Source: Pseudobacteroides sp. (GTDB taxonomy: Bacteria; Bacillota; Clostridia; Acetivibrionales; DSM-2933). From it: 64,000 bases of DNA. Under the pieces are notes generated by a model that worked only from the letters and a program-made list of their open reading frames with translations, was not told the DNA's origin and made no database searches. The DNA is taken from assembly GCF_036567765.1 (NCBI RefSeq), contig NZ_DATCTU010000121.1, forward strand, positions 62,001-126,000. Reading direction: 5' to 3'. This document shows positions 19,574 to 28,086 of this stretch, one piece after another. The translations under genes were made by a program, and so were the position numbers. The first letter of the stretch is position 1. Each line of letters opens with the position of its first letter.

Positions 19574-20944
19574 TTAATTAACCCAAACAGTAGTATCCTT
19601 TGGAATATAATTATAAAACCAACTGCTGTCTTCAACTGACATTCTCACACAGCCTGAAGATGCCCTTTTACCCAATGTATCATCCTTTATGTTACCGCTT
19701 GCGTCAAAAGTAACGGAATGGAAAAGGTAATCTCCGTTAAACTCTACCCAATACTTGGCTCCGCTTTTATATCTAGGATAGTAAAACCAATTTCCCCTTC
19801 GGGATATGGTATATGTCCCTCTTATTGTCGGGGCATCGTTCCTACCCGTCGCACATAGGATTGTCCTATTCAACTTCCAATTCCCTTGAGAACCGGAAAG
19901 TACATAGGTTAACTGTCTATCTATATCTATCCAGACTAAATAAGGCGAATTGCTCTTAAAACCTTTATAATTAACAAAACCTTCAATCTGATCCTTTGTC
20001 ATCTTTTTGGTATTTGTAGGCGGATCAGCAGGTATAAATAATGCCTTTCTCGGTACCCATCCCTTTATTTTACCTGCAGCAACATAAAACCATTCGGTAT
20101 ACATGCCGTAAATAATTTCTACCTTAGTGCCTGCATTTAAAGTTCCAATAATATTATATGGGGAGTAATATGACGAATATAGCTTTGAATTTTCTGTGAT
20201 TTGTGCTACTACCGCTGATGACTTAACCAGGCTGTTATATAGCTGCTGCTTTTTTATTTCTTCTTTCTGTTTTTTAATCTCTTTCTCCTGCTGTACTATC
20301 TGAATTTCTGACTTTTTTATGTATACTTCAGGATTTTCAAAATAATCCAAAGCCCTCACTACAACTGCACTTGCCTCAGCTCTTGTGACTTTGGAATCAG
20401 GCTGAAACAACCTCTTGCCATTTTTAATATTTCCTGTAATCAAACGCTCTTTAAAAGCCGTAGTAGCTATATCATGGGAAATATCATCAAAGGGACTATC
20501 ACCCTTAATATTTTGAATATTTAGCATAGACAGTACAATAGCTGCCATATCAATCCGGCTGATTAACCTGTCAGGCAAAAATTTGTCTTTTGCCATGCCT
20601 TCAGGAATAATGCCTTTTGCCGATGCGGTGGATATATAGCTGTAAGCCCAATGCTCTTTTGTGTCGGAATAATAATATCCATCTTCAACAGGTATCTTAA
20701 AAGCATCCATCAAAACTTTAACAAATTCAGCCCTTGTAATATTATTATAAGGCCTAAATGTCCCGTCTGGAAAGCCCGAAATTGCTTTTATGGAGTTAAG
20801 CCTTAAAACCTGGGAATAAAACCAGTTGTCTGATCGTATATCTTTAAACTTATCCTTTGTATCAACTGCAGCTTTAGCAGGCATGCATATAGCCGAAATT
20901 ATCAATGCTAAGGCTGCCGCTGACTTAAATACTTCCTTCCTCAT
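19574..20944 (-). CDS. SLH-anchored L,D-transpeptidase (YkuD) with SH3 domain
   Basis: 456 residues. A signal peptide (1-25) is followed by three SLH repeats (about 30-215) that bind secondary wall polymer. Next come a short charged coiled coil (about 220-245, repeats of QEKEIKKQKEE), a bacterial SH3 domain (about 250-300) and a YkuD catalytic domain (about 330-456). The catalytic motif is HS...SSGCVRM with C432. The protein should cross-link or modify peptidoglycan at the outer surface. The start has GGAG upstream. The gene sits alone, divergent from the selenium operon. Confidence 0.93.
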   Translation of the reverse strand: MRKEVFKSAAALALIISAICMPAKAAVDTKDKFKDIRSDNWFYSQVLRLNSIKAISGFPDGTFRPYNNITRAEFVKVLMDAFKIPVEDGYYYSDTKEHWAYSYISTASAKGIIPEGMAKDKFLPDRLISRIDMAAIVLSMLNIQNIKGDSPFDDISHDIATTAFKERLITGNIKNGKRLFQPDSKVTRAEASAVVVRALDYFENPEVYIKKSEIQIVQQEKEIKKQKEEIKKQQLYNSLVKSSAVVAQITENSKLYSSYYSPYNIIGTLNAGTKVEIIYGMYTEWFYVAAGKIKGWVPRKALFIPADPPTNTKKMTKDQIEGFVNYKGFKSNSPYLVWIDIDRQLTYVLSGSQGNWKLNRTILCATGRNDAPTIRGTYTISRRGNWFYYPRYKSGAKYWVEFNGDYLFHSVTFDASGNIKDDTLGKRASSGCVRMSVEDSSWFYNYIPKDTTVWVN

Positions 20945-21159
20945 TCTCCGATATCTCCTATTATATTTGGCAATAACCTTTTTTATTTATCGACTTATTT
21001 AATAAATTATACCAAAATTGTAATAATATTATAAGTCATGTTCATCAACATTGAATATTATAATACATTATTGTATATTAAGAATGCAACAGGTAAATGT
21101 GAGACAATCTCACTTTTAATAAATGATGGGATAATAATGACATCTTTAGGAGGATATGA

Positions 21160-21495
21160 ATGAAAACAGCAATTATTATAAATAATGAGTCTTTTGGCAT
21201 GGGTGATGATGAATTGGGCAAAAAGCTTTTGGGAGCATTTTTAAGAAAGCTTTGGGCCTCGGAGAAATTACCTGATTTCATTATGTGCTATAATTCCGGC
21301 GTGAAAGTTATTTGTAAGGGTTCTGCAGTTTTAGATGCCCTTCATGGCTTATGTGAAAGAGGTGTTGATATCATCGCCTGCGGCACCTGTATAGACCACT
21401 ATGACCTTGGAAACAGTATAGAAGTTGGGAGAAGATCCGACATGAACGAAATCGTTTCAATAATGATGAATTACGATAAGGTTATTACTGTTTAA
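21160..21495 (+). CDS. yedF: YedF-like DsrE-family protein of selenium metabolism
   Basis: 111 residues with the DsrE/TusD-like fold. It corresponds to the C-terminal half of YedF proteins (MGDDELGKKLLGAF at the start; ACGTC with a conserved Cys near residue 72-74). The N-terminal TusA-like domain found in longer YedF proteins is missing. It is the first gene of yedF-selD-mnmH and probably handles reactive sulfur or selenium for SelD. AGGAGG precedes the ATG. A small hairpin (21099-21113, GTGAGA/TCTCAC) lies upstream. Confidence 0.85.
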   Translation: MKTAIIINNESFGMGDDELGKKLLGAFLRKLWASEKLPDFIMCYNSGVKVICKGSAVLDALHGLCERGVDIIACGTCIDHYDLGNSIEVGRRSDMNEIVSIMMNYDKVITV

Positions 21496-21570
21496 AAAAT
21501 ACCCTTTATGCTTTTTCTGCCCTATTGTGCTATAATATTTATTGACAATTATTTGATAGAGGTTAACATT

Positions 21571-22602
21571 ATGGAAAATATTAAATTAACTGAATACAGC
21601 CATGGAGCTGGTTGTGGGTGCAAAATTTCTCCGGCTGTACTGGATTCAATATTGAAAGCTACGGATAATACAATTTCATACCCTAACCTACTGGTCGGCA
21701 ACAGTAGCAAAGATGACGCTGCTGCATATGACCTTGGTAATGGAGCATCGGTTTTAAGCACCACAGATTTCTTTATGCCGATAGTTGATGATCCCTACAC
21801 ATTTGGGAGGATTGCTGCAACAAACGCAATAAGCGACATTTATGCAATGGGTGGCAAGCCCCTTATGGCAATTTCCATATTAGGATGGCCAGTGAAAGTC
21901 CTCTCAGCAGATATAGCAAGACAAGTCATAGCAGGTGGACGTGCTGTATGTGATAATGCTGGCATTCCCCTTGCAGGAGGGCATTCTATTGATTCACCGG
22001 AGCCTATTTTTGGACTTGCTGTTACAGGTATTGTTGATAATAATCGGTTAAAGCAGAATAATAAGGCTGTTCCCGGTTGTGAATTATTTTTAACCAAGCC
22101 TCTTGGCATCGGTATTCTGACAACTGCACAAAAAAGGAAAAGAATTGAGCCTGGGCATATAGAACCGGCAGTTGAAGCAATGTGCACCCTCAACAAGATA
22201 GGTGCTGAGATATCGGGGCTAGAAGGTGTTGCAGCACTCACCGACGTCACAGGCTTTGGGCTTTTGGGACATTTGGGCGAAGTGTGTGAAGGCAGCGGCA
22301 TTTCTGCTGAAGTTTATTATAATGAGATCCCACTACTTCCAAACACAAAAAAATATCTGGAACTGGATTGTGTTCCGGGTGGAACTATAAATAACTACAA
22401 AAGTTATGGACATAATGTAGGAGATATCACTAAAGAACAGAAACATATTTTATGTGATCCACAAACATCCGGTGGTCTCCTTGCTGTTGTTAAGAAAGAA
22501 AGTGTTCAAGTCTTTCTGGAAATAACCAAGGCTCACGGTTTATCCCTTAAGTCTATAGGAAAGACTGTTGAAGCAGGAGAAAAACTGATAAAGGTTATAT
22601 AA
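21571..22602 (+). CDS. selD: Selenide, water dikinase (selenophosphate synthase)
   Basis: 343 residues from the ATG at 21571 (GAGG seven to ten bases upstream); an earlier GTG/ATG in the same frame lacks a good site. The protein makes selenophosphate from selenide and ATP. The N-terminal motif HGAGCGCK has the catalytic Cys (C15, aligned to Cys17 of the E. coli enzyme) and Lys18. A selenocysteine version is not used here. The ATP/metal motifs STTDFF and the C-terminal CDPQTSGGLL are present. The gene lies between yedF and mnmH, 11 bases before the latter. Confidence 0.96.
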   Translation: MENIKLTEYSHGAGCGCKISPAVLDSILKATDNTISYPNLLVGNSSKDDAAAYDLGNGASVLSTTDFFMPIVDDPYTFGRIAATNAISDIYAMGGKPLMAISILGWPVKVLSADIARQVIAGGRAVCDNAGIPLAGGHSIDSPEPIFGLAVTGIVDNNRLKQNNKAVPGCELFLTKPLGIGILTTAQKRKRIEPGHIEPAVEAMCTLNKIGAEISGLEGVAALTDVTGFGLLGHLGEVCEGSGISAEVYYNEIPLLPNTKKYLELDCVPGGTINNYKSYGHNVGDITKEQKHILCDPQTSGGLLAVVKKESVQVFLEITKAHGLSLKSIGKTVEAGEKLIKVI

Positions 22603-22613
22603 TTATTTTAAAT

Positions 22614-23708
22614 ATGATGACACACACATACAATGATTATGAGAAAATTGTACTTAATAAAACACCCCTTATAGACGTACGTGCTCCTATAGAATTTATA
22701 AAAGGTGCCTTCTTGAATGCTGTCAATTTGCCCCTTATGAATGATGAAGAGAGGCGTCTTGTAGGGATATGCTATAAGGAAAAAGGCAGTGATGAAGCAA
22801 TTAGATTGGGGCATAAGCTTGTATCGGGCAAAACCCGGCTGGAAAGAATTGAAGCTTGGGCGTCTCATCTTGAAAAATATCCTGATAGCTTGGTTTATTG
22901 CTTCAGGGGAGGCCTGAGATCAACAATAAGTCAACAGTGGATCATTGAGGAAACAGGAAAAGAAATACTTAGGCTTAATGGCGGCTATAAGGCTTTTAGA
23001 AACTACCTTATTAATGCACTTATCCCTTCACAACATACCATACCTGTTCTACTCGGTGGTTTTACCGGTTCAGGTAAAACCCATATGCTTAAAAATCTGA
23101 GAAATTCAATCGATCTTGAAGGCCTTGCAAAGCACCGCGGCTCCTCATTCGGAAGGTATATTAATCCTCAGCCTACCCAGATAGACTTTGAGAATAATCT
23201 TGCATATGATCTCATAAGACATAGGCACAAGGGCCATAATCACCTGATTGTGGAGGATGAAGGCGTTAACATTGGCAGGTGTATCATTCCAAAGCAGCTT
23301 TTTCTGTATTTCAAAACCGGAAACCTGATATTAATTGATCTACCCTTTGAGGAACGTTTACTTAATACAGTAGATGAATATGTTTTTTTATCCCAAGCTG
23401 AATATGTTAAAGTATTTGGACAAGAACAAGGTCTACTGAAATGGGCGGAATATATTGAGGATGGTATAAACAGAATAAAAAAGAGGCTCGGAGGCGACCT
23501 GTTCAAAAGAGTAACTGTTTCTTTTGATTTGGCACTTAATAAGCAGCAGTTGACATGTGACTGTTCATTACACAGCAACTGGATAGAGATTTTACTAAAG
23601 GAATATTATGATCCTATGTACAGGTATCAGATAGAAACAACAGGCAATAAAATCATGTTTAGAGGAAGTACCAAAGAAGTTTTAGAGTTTTTAAAGGCTA
23701 TTAATTAG
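22614..23708 (+). CDS. mnmH: tRNA 2-selenouridine synthase
   Basis: 364 residues (also called SelU or YbbB). The N-terminal rhodanese domain carries the active Cys in VYCFRGGLRS (C96). The second half has a P-loop (GGFTGSGKT, about 149-157). The enzyme replaces sulfur in 2-thiouridine at the tRNA wobble position with selenium, using selenophosphate. Its direct position after selD, 11 bases apart and without its own strong ribosome-binding site, suggests translational coupling. No selA, selB or tRNA-Sec was seen in the window. Confidence 0.94.
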   Translation: MMTHTYNDYEKIVLNKTPLIDVRAPIEFIKGAFLNAVNLPLMNDEERRLVGICYKEKGSDEAIRLGHKLVSGKTRLERIEAWASHLEKYPDSLVYCFRGGLRSTISQQWIIEETGKEILRLNGGYKAFRNYLINALIPSQHTIPVLLGGFTGSGKTHMLKNLRNSIDLEGLAKHRGSSFGRYINPQPTQIDFENNLAYDLIRHRHKGHNHLIVEDEGVNIGRCIIPKQLFLYFKTGNLILIDLPFEERLLNTVDEYVFLSQAEYVKVFGQEQGLLKWAEYIEDGINRIKKRLGGDLFKRVTVSFDLALNKQQLTCDCSLHSNWIEILLKEYYDPMYRYQIETTGNKIMFRGSTKEVLEFLKAIN

Positions 23709-23786
23709 GCTTGCATTTCTCTAAGCAATCGGGTCTTTTATAGAACTTAATTTCTTCCAATTGAATCCCCCCAAAGTTTTCCCATA

Positions 23787-24104
23787 TCATCTTTTTTCAT
23801 TTTCATACTTTTTTCCTCCATTATACACTACTATCATCTGACCATACTTAATAATAAGGCCTTTAGAATATCTCTCTGTCTCGAAATATTCTTTGTTCTC
23901 CAGATCCATAGAAGCTTGACTGACAGAGTGACTTCTTTTTATCTTATCCGTTTCCTTATTTTCCATATACGATATTTTAGACTCACTTACCTTATACTCA
24001 ACTCCAGTAAAATTCCCCTTCTTACGTATCTCTATCCCTTCTATATAGCCATTATCCAATAATTCATTAATTGCAGAATATACAGCATCACTAAAGTAAT
24101 TCAT
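23787..24104 (-). CDS. Hypothetical small protein
   Basis: 105 residues, unrecognised. It opens with a helical stretch (SDAVYSAINELLDNGYIEG), followed by a charged middle and a C-terminal beta-like end (GLIIKYGQMIVVYNG). GGAGGTG is placed well before the ATG. It has no signal or membrane segment. It lies at the edge of the accessory patch with direct repeats. Confidence 0.6.
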   Translation of the reverse strand: MNYFSDAVYSAINELLDNGYIEGIEIRKKGNFTGVEYKVSESKISYMENKETDKIKRSHSVSQASMDLENKEYFETERYSKGLIIKYGQMIVVYNGGKKYENEKR

Positions 24105-24213
24105 AGCTTAACACCTCCAGGACTTTTTATTGATGCCTAAAACCTGAAAAAATCAAAATGGGACAGGCAGACGGATTTTTTAAAGAAAAAACCCGATGGG
24201 CTATACTAGTTAT

Positions 24214-24280
24214 ATAAACACATGGGTACGGCAGCGATTATAAAATATGTTATTAGGAAAAGTAATGATTAATCTTCTTT
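24214..24280. repeat. Direct repeat, left copy
   Basis: About 67 bases (ATAAACACATGGG ... AAGTAATGATTAATCTTCTTT) nearly identical to the copy at 25301-25374. Differences are a few substitutions and short insertions. The pair brackets two unknown genes. Confidence 0.85.
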
Positions 24281-24368
24281 ACTATGATATAATATTGATA
24301 CACATTGAATTAATGAGTAGAGATAATTTTCATGTATATAGTAAGTTTCTCAGATAATAAAGCCCCTC

Positions 24369-24614
24369 TTGTTTTCTGGTTTTTACCTACTAAGAAATTT
24401 CGCAAGATTGGGCCAAAACAATGTTGTACAGGCAGCTACTGTTCACGTATTACATGGCAATAGTATGTTTAATATGGAAACTGTAGTTAAACCACACCAT
24501 ATGCAGTTTATTACACAAGAACTAGAAATAACACCAAATATAGACGATATAATTCCTCTGTCTAAATTTATATCAAGTGTTAATCAGAAATTTGAAGCAT
24601 TTAATGAGCGATAG
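24369..24614 (+). CDS. Hypothetical protein, possibly truncated
   Basis: Up to 81 residues from a TTG without a clear ribosome-binding site. Another ATG at 24332 opens a different frame (MYIVSFSDNKAPLVFWF) that soon stops, so the gene may be frameshifted near its start. The C-terminal half (ELEITPNIDDIIPLSKFIS) looks like real protein. No family was recognised. It lies 24 bases before the next gene, inside the direct repeats. Confidence 0.4.
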   Translation: MFSGFYLLRNFARLGQNNVVQAATVHVLHGNSMFNMETVVKPHHMQFITQELEITPNIDDIIPLSKFISSVNQKFEAFNER

Positions 24615-24638
24615 ATTACTAATAAGTAGGTGATAAAG

Positions 24639-25304
24639 ATGGTAATGAAATTTACTCCCTATCCATTAAATTCTAACCCTGATAGGAATACTAAACCCAA
24701 TCCTCAGAATAACTGGATAAGAACTGTATTAAAAATATCCTTATGGGTAGCTATATTATTAATACCTTTTAATGTAATCTTATGGCTAGGTACATCAAAT
24801 AACAGTCCAAAAGGTAGTATACTTGGAGTGACTATTTCAGCAATAATATTATCATTCTGTGGAACATTCGCTCTATGGAATGTATCTACAATAGGAACTA
24901 AGTATCGAGTGCCAAAGATTATAATCGGGTTTATTATATCTGGATTTTTTCTATTTGCAGGGTATTTAGCACAGGCAAGAGTAATAGGAGACATGCTAAC
25001 AGGTATACAGGAAGAACTATGTATTCTTGAGTATTATAAAGATCATGGTAAGGTATCTAGTAACAACAATAACCATGATTTTTATATTAAAGTAAGTACG
25101 TTTAGTAAGGAACTCAATATTGCAATGCCAGCCAGCTATGGTGACGAGCTTAAGTTACACATACGAAAACAGATCAGAATAGGTTACTATAAGAGGCTCA
25201 AACAAATAGAGTATATTGAGTTTGACCCGGAGTATTCGGAGGCAAGAGAAATTTTACTAAGTTCTGTTGCTAATGTCAATTATTTTTCAAAACTAATTCC
25301 ATAA
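24639..25304 (+). CDS. Hypothetical membrane protein
   Basis: About 221 residues from the ATG at 24639 (TAGGTG upstream); a GTG at 24630 is also possible. The N-terminus is Pro/Asn-rich, followed by three hydrophobic helices (about 28-50, 60-80 and 92-110) and a soluble, charged C-terminal domain of about 110 residues. No family was recognised. The stop codon overlaps the right direct repeat, so the gene and the preceding small one look like a module set between the two repeats. Confidence 0.6.
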   Translation: MVMKFTPYPLNSNPDRNTKPNPQNNWIRTVLKISLWVAILLIPFNVILWLGTSNNSPKGSILGVTISAIILSFCGTFALWNVSTIGTKYRVPKIIIGFIISGFFLFAGYLAQARVIGDMLTGIQEELCILEYYKDHGKVSSNNNNHDFYIKVSTFSKELNIAMPASYGDELKLHIRKQIRIGYYKRLKQIEYIEFDPEYSEAREILLSSVANVNYFSKLIP

Positions 25305-25374
25305 ACACTTGGGAGGATACAGCAGCGATTATAGAATATGTTATTATTAGGAAAAGTAATGATTAATCTTCTTT
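25301..25374. repeat. Direct repeat, right copy, abutting an IS110 remnant
   Basis: Second copy of the 24214-24280 repeat. Its last bases contain the stop codon of the truncated IS110-type transposase on the minus strand, so the repeat boundary coincides with a rearrangement junction. Confidence 0.85.
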
Positions 25375-25524
25375 TGTATTTGAAAACGCTAATGCTTTCT
25401 TTAAAAACTCAAATCCTCTGAAATCAAAAGCTCTAGCGTAATGAACCTTTCTACCGACATCTACACCCACTACCATCGTTCCAGGCGTTATTTGAATTAG
25501 TTTTTTGTTTTGTGTTAAATTCAT
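25363..25524 (-). mobile_element. IS110-family transposase, N-terminal remnant
   Basis: 53 residues from an ATG with GGAGG upstream. The segment VGVDVGRKVHYARAFDF, followed by RGFEFLKKALAFSN, matches the start of IS110-family DEDD transposases (first catalytic Asp in VGVDV). The rest of the about 400-residue protein is missing because the frame stops in the direct repeat. The 25525-25800 flank might hold part of the IS non-coding end, where bridge RNAs are encoded in this family, but no such fold was established. Confidence 0.75.
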
Positions 25525-25812
25525 ATTAGTTATCCTCCGTATTTTTGATTTGTGCATTATCGGGCTGATTTAGCACATTTCATGTTGTACGGCAGGGTTT
25601 CTATTTTTTGAAAGATCATGTTTCTTGCTTATAGGAATGCTCTTAATAAACTTTTTTACCCAAAAACATATTTTAAGAGTTATTTTTAAAATTGATATAA
25701 GCTTTTCTTATACTATTACCGAAAATATATATTAGATAATATTAAACTATAATTTTGTGTTTTTATAAGCCACTTTTATATACTGGGCAAAAGAAAGTGG
25801 AGCATAGGGGTA

Positions 25813-28002
25813 ATGTACATAATAAAAAAAGGGGTGCATGTACTAATGTCAGAATCAAAAATTAAGACTAAAAATCCAACTAGGACTATAATTATTACTT
25901 TGGCAATTTCAATGGTTCTCATTTTGCTGTTTTTTTTAACATCCGGTTTATGGATTTCTGATCAGGGAATATATAAAAAAATTCAGATGGCTTCCGGTCT
26001 GCTAGCATTAACCATAGGAGCATCTCTACTGGTTTTTCTGTTAAAGTTCTTTAAAGGAATTGATTTGATAAACGATAAAGCTCATCTATTATCCAAAGGG
26101 CAACTGAATACCAGTGATATTCTATTGAATAAAGCAAAGGGCCTTGAAACATTATGCATAGCATTTAATGATATGAAGGCTAATCTGTTAAGTTTTACAG
26201 AATTAACCAAAACCAATATCGTAACAATTTCTGATGCAATCGACAAGGTATCTAAAAGTATTGAAGCAAGCTATAAAGGCAATGAGCAAATCGCTTCAAG
26301 CATGGGTAATGTAGCGGCAAAGGCTCATGAACAGCTGAAAACTGTAAAGGATACTTTAGATAGTATTTATAATGTGGATGAAAGAGTGCACTCAATTGAA
26401 TCCAGTATAGCCAGTATAGAGAATTTTGTTAATTCTGTCGTAGACTCCACCAATGTTGGAAATAAGAACCTGGATGATTACAATCAGCAAATGAATGTTA
26501 TCACAGACAATCTCAGCAGCACATCAGGTTTTATCGATCATTTGAACCAGGAATTAAAAGAAATTTATCAGCTTGGAGCATTAATAATAAACATAACCGA
26601 TCAGTTGAAAATGCTTGCATTTAATGCATCCATTGAATCTGCAAGAGCGGGTGCAAGCGGTAAAGGCTTTTCCGTTGTTGCTGACCAAATGAATAAGTTG
26701 TCGGATGAAACTAAAAAAAGTATTACCAAAATCAATACCCTCTTAAATAATGTTTCAGACAGCAGCAACAATGTAAGAAGCAGTATCGCAAGTTGTATTG
26801 AAAGCTATGATGTAAGCAAGGAATTGTTTTCCTCCATCAAGGAATCCTTTTATAAAATCAAAAATAATGCTGATATTTTGAGTACTGATACAAAAAAAGT
26901 TTATTCCGAAGCAAGTGTTATATCCAATAGCACACATGAGGTCAGAGAAAAGGGGCAGGACCTTTTCAATTCATCCAATAAGATTTCTTCAGAAACTCAG
27001 GAAGTTGCAGCAGTAACTCAGGAAGAATTAGCAGGAACGGAAATAATCAATGAAAATATCTCAACATTAAAGAATATGCTATTTGGGATTGAAAAGCTTG
27101 TTAAGCGTTTTCAGACTGCTGTTACTCCAGTAGACGCAGTAAGCACAAAGCCCCTTAAAATTGCTTTTATTAGTCCATTGGACCATGAATTCTGGGTTGG
27201 TGTAAAGCAGGGCGTGATGTATGCAGAAAAAGAATTGCTCTTAAAAAATACAATCATAGAATACACCGGATTCACTCAGAATTCACCGGAAAAAATAGTA
27301 AAGGCTTTTGCCGAGTACTTAGATAAGGACTGCGATGGAATTGTTGCACCCGGTTTCTCTGAAGATCTTGTTCCCCTAATAGATAAAGCATCCCAAAAAA
27401 ATATACCGGTAATGATTTTTAACTGTGATCTATCTGTGCCTTCCAAAAAAACAGCGTATTTCGGACCAAATATAAATGAAGCAGGAATCTTGGCTGCAGA
27501 CTTTATGATTAAGGCTCTTAGTGGAAAGGGAAATGTGGCTATCTTCAGAGGTGCTCTTTCTGTATCGGTACATAAATCACGAACCGAGAAGATAAAGGAA
27601 CGTCTAAAAAGTAAAAAACAAATCAAACTGGTTGCCGAAATTGAAGCTTCAGACAATTACGAAGTGATGTATAAAGCAGTTAAAAACTATTTAGAGCAAA
27701 ACCAAAACGTAGATGGAATTTTCACAACCGGAGGCGGAATATCAGGTGCAGCAAAAGCTATAAAGGAACTAAATCTGATTGGGAAAACAAGAATTGTATG
27801 CTTCGATTTTAACCAAGAGGTCTTTGAATACATTAAGGAAGATATAATATATGCTGCTATTGGCCAAGATCCATTTGGTCAGGGACATGATCCCGTAATC
27901 TATCTCTACAATTACCTTGTTGCCGGCATTAAGCCTGAAAGCGAAATAATTTGGACAAGAACCGACGTAGTAGATAAACATAATGTCAACGATCTGATAT
28001 AA
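25813..28002 (+). CDS. Chemoreceptor signalling domain fused to sugar-binding-protein-like domain
   Basis: 729 residues. Two membrane helices lie at about 25-46 and 58-80, with only a dozen residues between them, so almost no outer sensor exists. A long coiled coil and an MCP signalling tip follow (LKMLAFNASIESARAGASGKGFS about 270-292, given by its ends). After residue 445 comes a complete type-1 periplasmic-binding-protein fold (IAFISPLDHEFWVGVKQG ... DGIFTTGGG ... VCFDFNQEVF) of the ribose/galactose-binding group. No later membrane segment exists, so this domain should be cytoplasmic. It may sense an intracellular sugar and signal to CheA. A second start at 25846 is possible. Confidence 0.85.
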   Translation: MYIIKKGVHVLMSESKIKTKNPTRTIIITLAISMVLILLFFLTSGLWISDQGIYKKIQMASGLLALTIGASLLVFLLKFFKGIDLINDKAHLLSKGQLNTSDILLNKAKGLETLCIAFNDMKANLLSFTELTKTNIVTISDAIDKVSKSIEASYKGNEQIASSMGNVAAKAHEQLKTVKDTLDSIYNVDERVHSIESSIASIENFVNSVVDSTNVGNKNLDDYNQQMNVITDNLSSTSGFIDHLNQELKEIYQLGALIINITDQLKMLAFNASIESARAGASGKGFSVVADQMNKLSDETKKSITKINTLLNNVSDSSNNVRSSIASCIESYDVSKELFSSIKESFYKIKNNADILSTDTKKVYSEASVISNSTHEVREKGQDLFNSSNKISSETQEVAAVTQEELAGTEIINENISTLKNMLFGIEKLVKRFQTAVTPVDAVSTKPLKIAFISPLDHEFWVGVKQGVMYAEKELLLKNTIIEYTGFTQNSPEKIVKAFAEYLDKDCDGIVAPGFSEDLVPLIDKASQKNIPVMIFNCDLSVPSKKTAYFGPNINEAGILAADFMIKALSGKGNVAIFRGALSVSVHKSRTEKIKERLKSKKQIKLVAEIEASDNYEVMYKAVKNYLEQNQNVDGIFTTGGGISGAAKAIKELNLIGKTRIVCFDFNQEVFEYIKEDIIYAAIGQDPFGQGHDPVIYLYNYLVAGIKPESEIIWTRTDVVDKHNVNDLI

Positions 28003-28033
28003 AAACCCATGGAATGATTTCCTAGACATGAAT

Positions 28034-28060
28034 AAAGGAGTGCCGTTACGGCACCCCTTT
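28034..28060. terminator. Bidirectional terminator between convergent genes
   Basis: An AAAGG-x-GTGCCG hairpin with three-base loop and CGGCAC-x-CCTTT arm, then ATTTT. It lies between the chemoreceptor gene and the convergent GH9 gene. Confidence 0.88.
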
Positions 28061-28086
28061 ATTTTGGAGTTGTTATGATTCAATGT

